Assembly: GCF_902143515.1 (NCBI RefSeq)
Contig: NZ_CABFVD010000004.1
Span: forward strand, 186,001-250,000
DNA: 64,000 nt
Reading direction: 5' to 3'
DNA from: Hathewaya massiliensis
GTDB lineage: Bacteria; Bacillota; Clostridia; Clostridiales; Clostridiaceae
The position numbers and the translations under genes are program-made. Positions 9,571-18,331 of the stretch are shown one piece after another. Below the pieces are notes generated by a model. It had not been told where the DNA came from. It worked only from the letters and a program-made list of their open reading frames with translations, and ran no database searches. Each line of letters begins with the position of its first letter. Position 1 is the first letter of the stretch.

Positions 9571-9834
9571 ATGGCAAACATTAAATCTTCTAAGAAAAGA
9601 ATAAAAGTTAATGAGAAGAAAGCTATTGCAAATAAAATGGTTAAATCTGGTTTAAAGACAACTATAAAAAAATTCGAGGCTGCTGTTTTAGCTGGAAACA
9701 AAGATGAAGCTGCAGTTAAATTTAATGACGTAGTTAAAGCTTTAGACATGGCAGCAACAAAAAATATATTACATAAAAACAAAGCTGCTAGAAGAAAATC
9801 TAGACTTTCTGCTAAATTAAATTCAATGGCATAA
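9571..9834 (+). CDS. rpsT: 30S ribosomal protein S20
   Basis: Primary 16S rRNA-binding protein of the small subunit body. The sequence [18 protein letters not shown] and the Lys/Arg-rich tail [14 protein letters not shown] are diagnostic; 87 residues is normal. The ATG at 9571 has AAGGTGGTG 6 bases upstream; a frame-open ATG ten codons earlier has no such site. It is a single-gene unit on the plus strand, with its own promoter and a strong terminator. Confidence 0.98.
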   Translation: MANIKSSKKRIKVNEKKAIANKMVKSGLKTTIKKFEAAVLAGNKDEAAVKFNDVVKALDMAATKNILHKNKAARRKSRLSAKLNSMA

Positions 9835-9840
9835 TAAAAT

Positions 9841-9867
9841 AACCGGTGATTTCACCGGTTTTTGTTT
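9841..9867 (+). terminator. rpsT intrinsic terminator
   Basis: Perfect arms AACCGGTGA and TCACCGGTT (9841-9849, 9852-9860) are followed by TTTTTGTTTTT. It is one of the few GC-rich hairpins in the window. Confidence 0.92.
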
Positions 9868-9985
9868 TTATCCCATGGCTATCCATTCTAATACTCCCTC
9901 TTCTTGAAATGGAGAGAAAAGAGCGACTACACCACCATAAACTCTGTTTATTTTTAACCATTCCAACCTTTACATATAATTGTAT

Positions 9986-11023
9986 CTATATATTTCTCTT
10001 TACAACTGCGCCCTTTACTATAAGCATTTCCATTTCTGTTTTTAGATCTAAGGATACAGTCTTCATTCTTTTTTCACATTGCAAACTCTCTTCTAGCATA
10101 ATCTCCAAATACTCTAATGAAAATACTCTACATTGATGAATAAGTTTTTCACAAATAAAAGGATTTAATCTAAGAGCCCTGGAAATAGTGTTCTTATTTT
10201 CTCCTTTTAAGATTTGAAGTTTAACATCTAAAAGAAGCTTATATTGTCTTTGTATCATATATAATATATGAGACTCATGTTCTCCTCTAAATATAAGTTC
10301 ATTTAATATATCTAAAGAACTTCTAATATTACTTTGGGATATGGCATCTACCAAATTAAATATATCATTTTCATTTTTTTGGGGTGCTAATAAGTAAATA
10401 TCTTCTTTAGTAATTTCTCGTTCTCCTGTATATGTACAAAGTTTTTCAACTTCATTTTCTATTATGTCCATGTTATTTTGAATTTCATTACAAAATATAG
10501 AAAGCTCTGACTTTGAAATGTCCTTTCCTTTGCTTTCAAATATCTTTTTAACTCTTCCTCTTAATTCTTCCCCTTTTAGTTTGTCTACTTTTACCACAGT
10601 AGCTTTTCCATCTAATTTCTTAAGCTTAAAACTTGGTTTATCCCTCTCTGATTGAAACACATAATATAATATTAAAACACAATGTGGTGGTAATGAGTCT
10701 ATGTATTTTTCAAGAAATTTATATACCTTTTCTGAGTCACCTTTTCCATCCCTCTCGTCTAAAAAACTAGCCCTATATACTAAGACTATCTTTTTTTCAC
10801 TCATAAATGGTAAGGTTTCACAAGCATTTAAAATCTCATCTTCTGTAACTTTCTCACCATGGAACTGTATGTAATTTAATTCAATAAAATCCTTATTTAA
10901 AGCTTTATTTTTAATCTTTTCAATATTTTCCTTTATAAGATTTTCATCTACTCCACAAAAAATATAACAGTTATCAACGTCATTCTCCTTTAAGATCTTT
11001 AAAAACTCTTTATTTTGAATCAA
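9986..11023 (-). CDS. holA: DNA polymerase III subunit delta
   Basis: HolA opens the beta clamp within the clamp loader. The N-terminal AAA-like region (YIFCGVDENLIKENIEKI) and the conserved LPFMSEKKIVLVYRASFL and LDAIS-type segment (IFNLVDAISQSNIRSSLDIL) fit the family, and the length of 345 residues is normal. Translation starts at TTG behind TAGGAGG (7 bases). It is 21 bases after comEC, the usual comEC-holA pairing in Firmicutes. Confidence 0.94.
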   Translation of the reverse strand: MIQNKEFLKILKENDVDNCYIFCGVDENLIKENIEKIKNKALNKDFIELNYIQFHGEKVTEDEILNACETLPFMSEKKIVLVYRASFLDERDGKGDSEKVYKFLEKYIDSLPPHCVLILYYVFQSERDKPSFKLKKLDGKATVVKVDKLKGEELRGRVKKIFESKGKDISKSELSIFCNEIQNNMDIIENEVEKLCTYTGEREITKEDIYLLAPQKNENDIFNLVDAISQSNIRSSLDILNELIFRGEHESHILYMIQRQYKLLLDVKLQILKGENKNTISRALRLNPFICEKLIHQCRVFSLEYLEIMLEESLQCEKRMKTVSLDLKTEMEMLIVKGAVVKRNI

Positions 11024-11044
11024 AACTTTACCTCCTAAAGTTGA

Positions 11045-12793
11045 CTATTCTATTAAGTATAATCTTGCAAAAGATTTCCCATAATTATTATAAAGTTTTT
11101 TGCCCTTTGCCTCAATAACTTTAACATTTCTATAAGAAATATTTAAATTTTTTTTAGGTAGCGTACTAATAACAAAAAACTCTTTTTCATCTTCAAACTC
11201 TAAAATTATATTGTTTTTAAAAGACTTATTAGTTTTACCTATTATTACATAATCCCCTAAGATTATTTCCTCTGTTTGTCCACCGTCTAGTATAAAGCTT
11301 TTATCTATTGGCTCTTTTATCTTCTTTAAATCTTCCGGACTCTTACATAAAGCTATACTATGCCATTTGTACTTAATTATAGCACATTCTCTTGTTCCTA
11401 TATTATAAAAATTTATTTGGGGAAATACATTAAAAACCGATAAAAAATAAAATATAGTAATAGGTATAATTGAAAACTTAGCATATTCAAATCCTTTTTT
11501 TATAAGCATATAGGAAAAAATAATAAACACTAGGCATAATATATGAAAATAATTTAAATATATAGACTTTGGAACTATACATAATAATAAATTCTCTATA
11601 ACATTATATAATTCCATAATAGATAAAATTATATAACATATAGGCTTAAATATAAAGGGGACTTTATTAAATATTAAAGCAATATTTCCTAGTATTACTA
11701 TAAAAGAATAGAAAGGAAGTAAAAATAAATTTCCTAGAAAACCTCCCATAGAGTACTGATTAAATATAGCTATTGAGTAAAAAGATGATAAACTTTGACT
11801 AGATATAGTTAAACTTAATGACTCTCGAATAAACTTAGGTAGTTTATATAGCTTGCGGCTTATTTTATTGTTAAATATAATTATTCCAAGTACTGCAAGA
11901 TAGGACAAAACAAATCCTGGATTTACTACATAGTAAGGTTTTATAGAAAGTAGTATTAAACTTGAAAAGCTTAATGCTGATAATACATTATAACTTTTAA
12001 AGATTTTAGGTGATACTTTTAAAATAAATATCATTATAAAAGCCCTTATAGTTGAGGGTTTACCCCCTGTAAATAATACATATATAAATGCTATAAAACT
12101 CTTTATGCTTAAAAATGGTATAAAATCTAAGACTTTAAACACTATAGCCATGTGAAATCCAGATACACTTATGGCATGAATAACCCCTAAATCTTTTAAT
12201 TCTTCCTTATGTTCTTTGGAGATATATTGATCTTCCCCAAAGGAAAGTGCCATTAAAACTCCTGTATTTTCTTCACCTAACACCTCTGAAAATTTTTTAT
12301 ATAAATTTTCTTTTAACAAATTAACCTTTGAAAGTTTTCCTTCTGCAATCTTTTTTGCATAATTTGTCTCTATTTCGCCTATATTACCTCTAGAAAAATC
12401 TATATTTCTCTTAAACTCACCCTCTAAATAAACTATATCACCCTTTTTAAAATTTTCTTTACTCTTTAAAATGTTTAATTCTTTTCCCTTATAAGTGGCT
12501 CTTTTAATAAATCCCCTATCTTCCATTATATTAACTACTATTTTAGCCTTCTTATCTGGCAGGTTTGTGGTGAAATAAATCATATTAATAAAGTAACCCA
12601 TAATAAAAAATATTATTATCATATAATAAAGTTCCTTATTAAGGGTTAAAAACACTATAATAAAGAAAGATGCAGCAAAAGCTACACCTATAAATTCATT
12701 CTCATAAAAAATAGTATAATCAAACGACCCTAAAAACAATGCAAAAGCGCAATAAATAAGTGGATTACCTACTAAAATTTCATCTTCTTTCAT
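11045..12793 (-). CDS. comEC: ComEC/Rec2-family membrane protein, shortened C-terminus
   Basis: ComEC forms the DNA-uptake channel in natural transformation. The competence-domain signature is visible (GVIHAISVSGFHMAIVFKVL, GGKPSTIRAFIMIFIL), with about ten membrane segments between residues 15 and 460 and a periplasmic OB-like part at 75-175. Bacillus ComEC is ~775 residues and ends in a metallo-beta-lactamase-like nuclease domain. Here, after residue ~455, only ~125 residues remain and I find no HxHxDH motif; the strands FYNIGTRECAIIKYK and FILDGGQTEE look like a remnant of that fold. DNA-uptake function is therefore doubtful. It lies between the holin-like gene and holA. Confidence 0.88.
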   Translation of the reverse strand: MKEDEILVGNPLIYCAFALFLGSFDYTIFYENEFIGVAFAASFFIIVFLTLNKELYYMIIIFFIMGYFINMIYFTTNLPDKKAKIVVNIMEDRGFIKRATYKGKELNILKSKENFKKGDIVYLEGEFKRNIDFSRGNIGEIETNYAKKIAEGKLSKVNLLKENLYKKFSEVLGEENTGVLMALSFGEDQYISKEHKEELKDLGVIHAISVSGFHMAIVFKVLDFIPFLSIKSFIAFIYVLFTGGKPSTIRAFIMIFILKVSPKIFKSYNVLSALSFSSLILLSIKPYYVVNPGFVLSYLAVLGIIIFNNKISRKLYKLPKFIRESLSLTISSQSLSSFYSIAIFNQYSMGGFLGNLFLLPFYSFIVILGNIALIFNKVPFIFKPICYIILSIMELYNVIENLLLCIVPKSIYLNYFHILCLVFIIFSYMLIKKGFEYAKFSIIPITIFYFLSVFNVFPQINFYNIGTRECAIIKYKWHSIALCKSPEDLKKIKEPIDKSFILDGGQTEEIILGDYVIIGKTNKSFKNNIILEFEDEKEFFVISTLPKKNLNISYRNVKVIEAKGKKLYNNYGKSFARLYLIE

Positions 12794-12897
12794 ATATATA
12801 ATATCTCCATACTAATTCATATTTAGTAAGATTATATCCACTTATATTATTTTTAATCATTAAATAGCACTAATCTGAAATTATACTATTTTTAGCA

Positions 12898-13188
12898 TCA
12901 ATTTTTCAATTTATTGTTTTTATCTTTTTTACTACTTTTAGAATCTAAGACCTCTATGACCCCTTTCCCATGAGTATATACACCAGAAGAACTTAAGCCT
13001 AAAAAAATCCCTTTTAAAACCCTAAGCTTAATCTCCACCTTATTTGAAAAAAATATAGCAACTATTACACCTATAACAAGAGATAACACTGGTGCAAATT
13101 TCGGTTTTAGACCTAAAGATTTGAATATATTTACTATAGCTGTTATTATAGGAATAAAAATCATGTCATTTTCACTTATTCTAATCAT
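12898..13188 (-). CDS. Small holin-like membrane protein
   Basis: A 96-residue protein with two hydrophobic segments (about residues 10-25 and 33-50) and a third weaker one (VLKGIFLGLSSSGVYTHGK), ending in a Lys-rich tail. The layout, and the pattern LGLKPKFAPVLSLVIGV then GLSSSGVY, resembles phage holins or phage-derived small membrane proteins. No phage genes are nearby, so a domesticated protein is likelier than a prophage remnant. The ATG at 13186-13188 has GGAGGG 7 bases upstream. It sits between the degenerate P-type ATPase and comEC. The family call is tentative. Confidence 0.55.
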   Translation of the reverse strand: MIRISENDMIFIPIITAIVNIFKSLGLKPKFAPVLSLVIGVIVAIFFSNKVEIKLRVLKGIFLGLSSSGVYTHGKGVIEVLDSKSSKKDKNNKLKN

Positions 13189-13250
13189 ATAATATCCCTC
13201 CACTTATTATATAATATGTAAAAATGACATTGAAATTGCTTGTTTTTACT

Positions 13251-15935
13251 TTAATAATAGTCCATGTACATATCATCAATTATTACATTTCTATCCCTAA
13301 ATGCAATATTTACTAGGTAATTTAGTATTACTGTAGTTATTATGAAAATATAATGTTCTCTCATAAAATTAGCAAAGTTAAACCCTATACTCATACCCTC
13401 AAAACTTACTATAAAAAATATAAATACTAAATTCAAAAACATAGCTATATTAGATAACAGCTTTTTAAAGATTAAACCATACTTTATTATATTAAGAGGA
13501 CTAAAAGCAAGTCCAACTCCTAAACTAAATAAAAGTAAAAGATTGTGCGGCACATTAGAATAACTTTTAAGAGCATAACTATATAATATAAATGAGACCA
13601 GTGTAATGGAGAAACCCTTTATAAGTAAGTATGATAGGCTTATATTATTTTTTTCTGTAGCATAACTTATATACGACTCTTCTCTAAAAAAAATTGACTC
13701 TCTATACTCCATTAATAAAGCAATACCATTCATACTTATAAGCACTAAATTTAAGTGCCAAATTTGTTCTAGTTTTAAAATATTATCCTTGCTTACACTT
13801 AAGGACATAAGTACACAAAAGACAAGAGAACTAGTACACACAAAAAACTCATAAATTAAAGCTTTGTAAAATTTTAACAACTCCCTGCTTTCATATATTG
13901 TATTAAAAAATTTGTTTATATTCATATCACATATAAAAAGATCACTAAGTTTTTTTATAATGCTACTACACTTTTCTCCCATAGAAACACTTATATCCCC
14001 ATAACTCATATGAGGAAGTTCTATAAGCTTACTTCCTACTACTCCTGTAAATTTGCCCTTATCTTTATAGTTTTTAACTATTAGTTTTTTATCCTCTTCT
14101 TTTAGCTTAGAAAACAAGCTTTCATTTGATATGATGTTTTGAAGCTCTCTACTAGACATATAATCAAATTCTATACCTGAATATATCTCATTTGTATCTC
14201 CTATAACTCCAATCTCTTTTCCGAATACCTTAGCCGTAAGCTTATTATCCTCTGTAAATATAATAGGATTTAAGTTAAGTTCATTACATCTTTCTTTAAA
14301 TTCATAAGTTTCTAACTTAATTGGATTTACAAAACCAATAATCCCCACAAACACAAGGTTACTTTCTATATTTTCATCAATAGAAGGTTCATAGTTAAAA
14401 CTCCTATAAGCAAAGGCAACTAAGTCTAAACCGTCTAGAGCCATATCTACTGCCCCTTCTTTTATTCTGTCTATTTCCTCAGCTTTTAGTTCTATTTCTA
14501 TACCATTTTTCAGTATATAAGTAGATCCCTCTATTATAGTATCCAAACTCCCTACTACATTTGCCCTGTAGTTTTCATCTATTTTATTTAAGGTAGTTTT
14601 TATACCTCTATTCCCCTCTATAGGCACTTGAAATGCTCTAGGATATTTATTATGAAGCTCACTCTTATAAACAAAATTATTAAGTCCAAATTTTATAAGT
14701 GCAATTTCCTTCATATCTCCTTCTTCAATTTCCTTTTCTTTCTCATATTTTGCATCATTGCATAAAAGAGATATGTTAATTAGTCTTTCTAAAGTTAAAC
14801 TATTCATGACAGTAACTTCTTTGCTATCTAAAACCTTATTAGAATCATAAAACCTTTGAACCTCCAAGGTATCTTTAGATTTAGCATTCAATAACTTTTC
14901 ATCTATAAATATTTTTGATACTACAGCTTCATCTTTAGTTAAGATACCTGCCTTATCTAAAAATAAGGTTTCTATTTTTGATATCTGTTTTAAGGATGAA
15001 ATATTTTTTATATATACTCCTATATCTTTTTTCTTTTTCACATAAATAAATATAGTTATTAATAATAAAATTATGCTCTGAATAGGTATTAGTATATAAA
15101 TTAAAGTACCTATAATATTTAAGATTTTATATGATTCTACATTTAGAAAATACGAAAAAATACCACAAATGCAACTTAAAACTACTCCAGCTAATGAAAA
15201 TTTATTTAATATAGATTTGATATCATTTATAAATAAATTTTTATCTCCTTCATTATGCATTAAGGTTTCCATCATGGCCCCTATCTGTGTTTCCTTACCT
15301 ACAGATGTAACAATACCTATAGCTTCTCCTTCCTTAATTATAGAGGATTTAAACACCATATTGCTCATTTTATCCATACTTAAGTCCTCTTCATCTAATT
15401 TTGCTGAAAATTTTTCTATAATACAATCTATCCCAGTTATAGGCAATTCATTTATTTTAAAGTTTTTTACATCTATAAGTCTTATATCTGCAGGTATATA
15501 GGTATTCCCTTCTAAGAATACAACATCCCCTACAACTAAGTCCTCACTTTTCACCGCTTCTTCTCGTCCTTCTCTTAAAACCCTTACAGAAGAGGAATTT
15601 AAAACTTCAAGTGCTTTTAATTTTTTTTCATTATTTATTTTTAGTAAAAAAAAGCTCATTAGAAGAAATGTTATTAAAATAGCAGAAATGCATAATAGTG
15701 CATTTAAATTTAAATATGAAATTATTATAAGAAAAGTAATCATAACTACTACCCAGGGTTGAAATAGTTCTAAGAAAAATAACTTTAAAGTTGAATTTTC
15801 TTTAGGTGTGTATATTATGTTTTTGCCATAAGCTTCCCTATGCCTTTCTACTTTGTCATAATTAAGCCCCAAATCTAAATCTGAGTTTAAGTTTTCTACT
15901 ACTTCTTTATGTGAAATACTATACCACCTTTTCAT
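13251..15935 (-). CDS. P2-type cation ATPase homologue lacking most catalytic motifs
   Basis: The 894-residue frame is intact and has the SERCA/PMCA-like layout: N-terminal cation-ATPase domain, membrane helices near 60-100 and 245-300, actuator, P and N domains, and C-terminal helices from ~690. The phosphorylation motif is DKAGILT (D327) in place of DKTGTLT. The actuator TGES is TGID (167-170), the PEGLP ion site is replaced by IPIQS (~283), the P-domain TGD is TED, KGA is VGS, and the hinge TGDGVND is VGSKLIE before ELPHMSYGDISVSMG. Only the Asp-Lys of the phosphorylation loop remains. A pump function is very unlikely; a regulatory or structural role is possible. AGAGGT precedes the ATG. 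Confidence 0.85.
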   Translation of the reverse strand: MKRWYSISHKEVVENLNSDLDLGLNYDKVERHREAYGKNIIYTPKENSTLKLFFLELFQPWVVVMITFLIIISYLNLNALLCISAILITFLLMSFFLLKINNEKKLKALEVLNSSSVRVLREGREEAVKSEDLVVGDVVFLEGNTYIPADIRLIDVKNFKINELPITGIDCIIEKFSAKLDEEDLSMDKMSNMVFKSSIIKEGEAIGIVTSVGKETQIGAMMETLMHNEGDKNLFINDIKSILNKFSLAGVVLSCICGIFSYFLNVESYKILNIIGTLIYILIPIQSIILLLITIFIYVKKKKDIGVYIKNISSLKQISKIETLFLDKAGILTKDEAVVSKIFIDEKLLNAKSKDTLEVQRFYDSNKVLDSKEVTVMNSLTLERLINISLLCNDAKYEKEKEIEEGDMKEIALIKFGLNNFVYKSELHNKYPRAFQVPIEGNRGIKTTLNKIDENYRANVVGSLDTIIEGSTYILKNGIEIELKAEEIDRIKEGAVDMALDGLDLVAFAYRSFNYEPSIDENIESNLVFVGIIGFVNPIKLETYEFKERCNELNLNPIIFTEDNKLTAKVFGKEIGVIGDTNEIYSGIEFDYMSSRELQNIISNESLFSKLKEEDKKLIVKNYKDKGKFTGVVGSKLIELPHMSYGDISVSMGEKCSSIIKKLSDLFICDMNINKFFNTIYESRELLKFYKALIYEFFVCTSSLVFCVLMSLSVSKDNILKLEQIWHLNLVLISMNGIALLMEYRESIFFREESYISYATEKNNISLSYLLIKGFSITLVSFILYSYALKSYSNVPHNLLLLFSLGVGLAFSPLNIIKYGLIFKKLLSNIAMFLNLVFIFFIVSFEGMSIGFNFANFMREHYIFIITTVILNYLVNIAFRDRNVIIDDMYMDYY

Positions 15936-16057
15936 TCTATACCTCTCAATACTTTATTTTTTGTTTTAACTTTATAAATATTATATCATTTTATTATACT
16001 TTTTACTTTAGTTAAATAAATCTTTAAACTTCTGATATTATTATATAATAAATTCAC

Positions 16058-16109
16058 AAAAAATTCAAAAGACGGGTTAGATATCATAAACTATGTATTC
16101 TAACCCGTC
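16058..16109 (-). terminator. Terminator downstream of the selenocysteine tRNA
   Basis: Perfect 11-base arms GACGGGTTAGA (16071-16081) and TCTAACCCGTC (16099-16109) are followed on the minus strand by TTTTGAATTTTTTG. It closes the selC transcript before the ATPase gene. Confidence 0.88.
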
Positions 16110-16140
16110 ATTATATGTCTATATTATTATTTTTATATTT

Positions 16141-16237
16141 TGGCGGGAGTATGTGGGAATCGAACCCACCCATCATGGTCTTAGCACGACAACTCAGTTT
16201 TGAAGACTGGTAGGCACACCAGCACCTATCTACTCCC
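16141..16237 (-). tRNA. selC: tRNA-Sec (anticodon TCA)
   Basis: The ~97-base gene has the acceptor arms GGGAGTA and TACTCCC, discriminator G and an encoded CCA. The T arm is GTGGG-TTCGATT-CCCAC, and there is a very long variable arm. The anticodon loop CTTCAAA has the UGA-reading anticodon TCA at 16201-16203. The long variable arm and enlarged fold distinguish it from tRNA-Ser. It stands directly after selB, completing a selD-selA-selB-selC cassette. SelA converts seryl-tRNA to selenocysteyl-tRNA on this molecule. Confidence 0.95.
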
Positions 16238-16251
16238 TTGACACAAGCATT

Positions 16252-16280
16252 AGTATATCATATAGATAATTATTAATCAA
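16252..16280 (-). promoter_or_regulatory. Own promoter of selC
   Basis: On the minus strand TTGATT (16275-16280) and TATACT (16252-16257) are 17 bases apart, and the tRNA 5' end follows ~15 bases downstream. The tRNA can thus be transcribed independently of selB. Confidence 0.7.
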
Positions 16281-16394
16281 TAAATTTTTTGTATTTTCTT
16301 AAACTTTTATTTTGTATTTTTGTATGTTTTGTAGATTAAAGTAGAAATTTGATACTATTGTATAATAACTTTATTTTTTTAGATTAAAATTCAA

Positions 16395-18302
16395 TTAATA
16401 TAAAACTCTCTCATTTTCAACTCTCTTAGTTATTTTTAAAGAATCCATATGCTCTAGTAGTGCTACTGCATTTTTTCTGTTCGTATTTAAAATTTCTCTT
16501 CCCTCTGAAGTTGATAACTTACCATTTTTCTTTATATAATCAATTATAACTTCCTTACCCCTCTTATAATACTCTTCTAAAAGTATGCTTTCCTCTGATA
16601 ATTTCACTAAGGTTCCATTATCTATTAGCATATCATAAACCATTTTAAAAGTATTTTTATCCTTTTCTGTATTTATTATATCAGTAAACTTTGGAGGATT
16701 AAATCCATCTCTCTTATACTCTTCTATAATTTTATTTTTTATTCTTTCTTGCTCTTTATTTAACTTTATAGAAAAATCATAAATAGATACAAAATTTTCG
16801 CTTGTTTTTATATTTAAATCTTTTTCAAATAAAGAAAGAATTTCATCATAAGCTTTTTGTTTTAAGCCTAATCCAAAAACTTTATTTTTAAGCTCCTCTT
16901 TGCCCATACCTAATTTTAATGGATTCTGTATATGATATGCTTGTAAAATTTTAATTATTTCTTCTCTTTTCTTTTCTAGGTAATCTTTATGAACATAAAT
17001 AGGATTATCTATGGAAACTAATTTAATAATCTTACCACATACCACCAATTCTTTTATCTTCTCTTCTATATTTTGTTCATTTTTACCTAATGCTTTTATA
17101 AGTGTCTTAAGTTCTGGAAACTCCTTACTCATATTTTTAATGGCGTTTTCTAATATTCCTTCAGTTTTTCCACTCTCTTTTATCTTTAGCTCTTCTAAGT
17201 AATCCTCATTAAATCTCTTGCTCTTTTTAGCCACAGGATTTATTATACTTCCTCCTCCTATAGTATACATAGGAGAGTAATTTCTTATTACAAATCTATC
17301 ATTTCTTTGTGAAGTCAATTTGCTCTCAAGCCTAAGCTGAACTAGGGCACTTTCTCCTGGATTTAGTTCTTCCTTATCTAATATAATCACCCTACACAAT
17401 ATTTCATCTGTTCCATGGTATAACCTAACTCTTTGTCTATTTAAAAGAGGCTTATCCATGCTTTTTAAATAATAAAGTTTACAATCAATTATCATAGAAG
17501 GCTCCATCAAGTTTTCACCTGAAATAACATAACCTCTTTTAACTTCATTTAACTTTATATTAGATAAATTCAATGCACATCTTTGTCCTGCTTCTCCTAT
17601 TTCCCTACTTTCACCATGAACTTGTATACTTCTAATTTTTGTTTTAACCTTATTAGGATAAACCTCAACTACATCTCCCACTTTAACCGAACCACTTATT
17701 ATAGTCCCTGTTACCACTGTTCCAAAACCGCTAACAGAAAAAGTCCTATCAACTGGAAGCCTAAAGTGACCTTCTGTATCTTTTTCTTCTATTTCTTCTG
17801 TTAATTTATCCACTGTTTCAATAAGATCTTTTATGCCTTCTTTAGTTTTAGAAGATACTTTTTTTATAGGAGAATGTTCTAGAAATGTTCCTTTAAAATA
17901 CTCCTTTACATCTTCCTCAACCATTTTAACCCACTCTGGTTCTACCATATCTATCTTAGTTAAAACGATAATTCCTTTTTTAACATTTAAAAGTTGAAGA
18001 ATCTCAAAATGTTCTCTTGTTTGAGGCATTATACCTTCATCAGCTGCAATTACCATTAAAACAATATCGACTCCACTAATACCTGCAAGCATATTTTTAA
18101 CAAACTTCTCATGACCAGGCACATCAATTATTCCTGCTCTTCTCTTTGAGGGTAAATCAAAAAAAGTAAACCCCAAATTAATTGATATTCCTCTTTCCTG
18201 TTCTTCTCTTAAAGTATCTGTTTCTCTACCTGTAAGTGCTCTTATTAATGTAGTCTTACCATGGTCTATATGTCCTGCTGTACCAATTATTATATTTTTC
18301 AT
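16395..18302 (-). CDS. selB: Selenocysteine-specific elongation factor SelB
   Basis: SelB delivers Sec-tRNA to UGA codons that are followed by a SECIS hairpin. The G-domain motifs are GTAGHIDHGKTTLIRAL, DVPGHEKFVKNML and LTKIDMVE, with EF-Tu-like domains to about residue 340. The C-terminal third has four winged-helix repeats that bind SECIS RNA; the last includes NGKLSTSEGREILNTNRKNA. The 635-residue length is normal. The ATG at 18300-18302 has GGAGA 6 bases upstream; a GTG two codons earlier overlaps that site. It is 29 bases downstream of selA. Confidence 0.97.
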   Translation of the reverse strand: MKNIIIGTAGHIDHGKTTLIRALTGRETDTLREEQERGISINLGFTFFDLPSKRRAGIIDVPGHEKFVKNMLAGISGVDIVLMVIAADEGIMPQTREHFEILQLLNVKKGIIVLTKIDMVEPEWVKMVEEDVKEYFKGTFLEHSPIKKVSSKTKEGIKDLIETVDKLTEEIEEKDTEGHFRLPVDRTFSVSGFGTVVTGTIISGSVKVGDVVEVYPNKVKTKIRSIQVHGESREIGEAGQRCALNLSNIKLNEVKRGYVISGENLMEPSMIIDCKLYYLKSMDKPLLNRQRVRLYHGTDEILCRVIILDKEELNPGESALVQLRLESKLTSQRNDRFVIRNYSPMYTIGGGSIINPVAKKSKRFNEDYLEELKIKESGKTEGILENAIKNMSKEFPELKTLIKALGKNEQNIEEKIKELVVCGKIIKLVSIDNPIYVHKDYLEKKREEIIKILQAYHIQNPLKLGMGKEELKNKVFGLGLKQKAYDEILSLFEKDLNIKTSENFVSIYDFSIKLNKEQERIKNKIIEEYKRDGFNPPKFTDIINTEKDKNTFKMVYDMLIDNGTLVKLSEESILLEEYYKRGKEVIIDYIKKNGKLSTSEGREILNTNRKNAVALLEHMDSLKITKRVENERVLY

Positions 18303-18331
18303 AAGCACTCTCCTTTAAAAGGTAACTAATA

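Noticed and set aside
12898-13188. A prophage remnant
   Set aside because: No integrase, capsid, tail or lysis cassette genes are near; only one holin-like protein is seen.
13251-15935. Calling the P-type ATPase gene a pseudogene
   Set aside because: No stop or frameshift interrupts it, so I annotate a CDS and report the loss of catalytic motifs as a finding.
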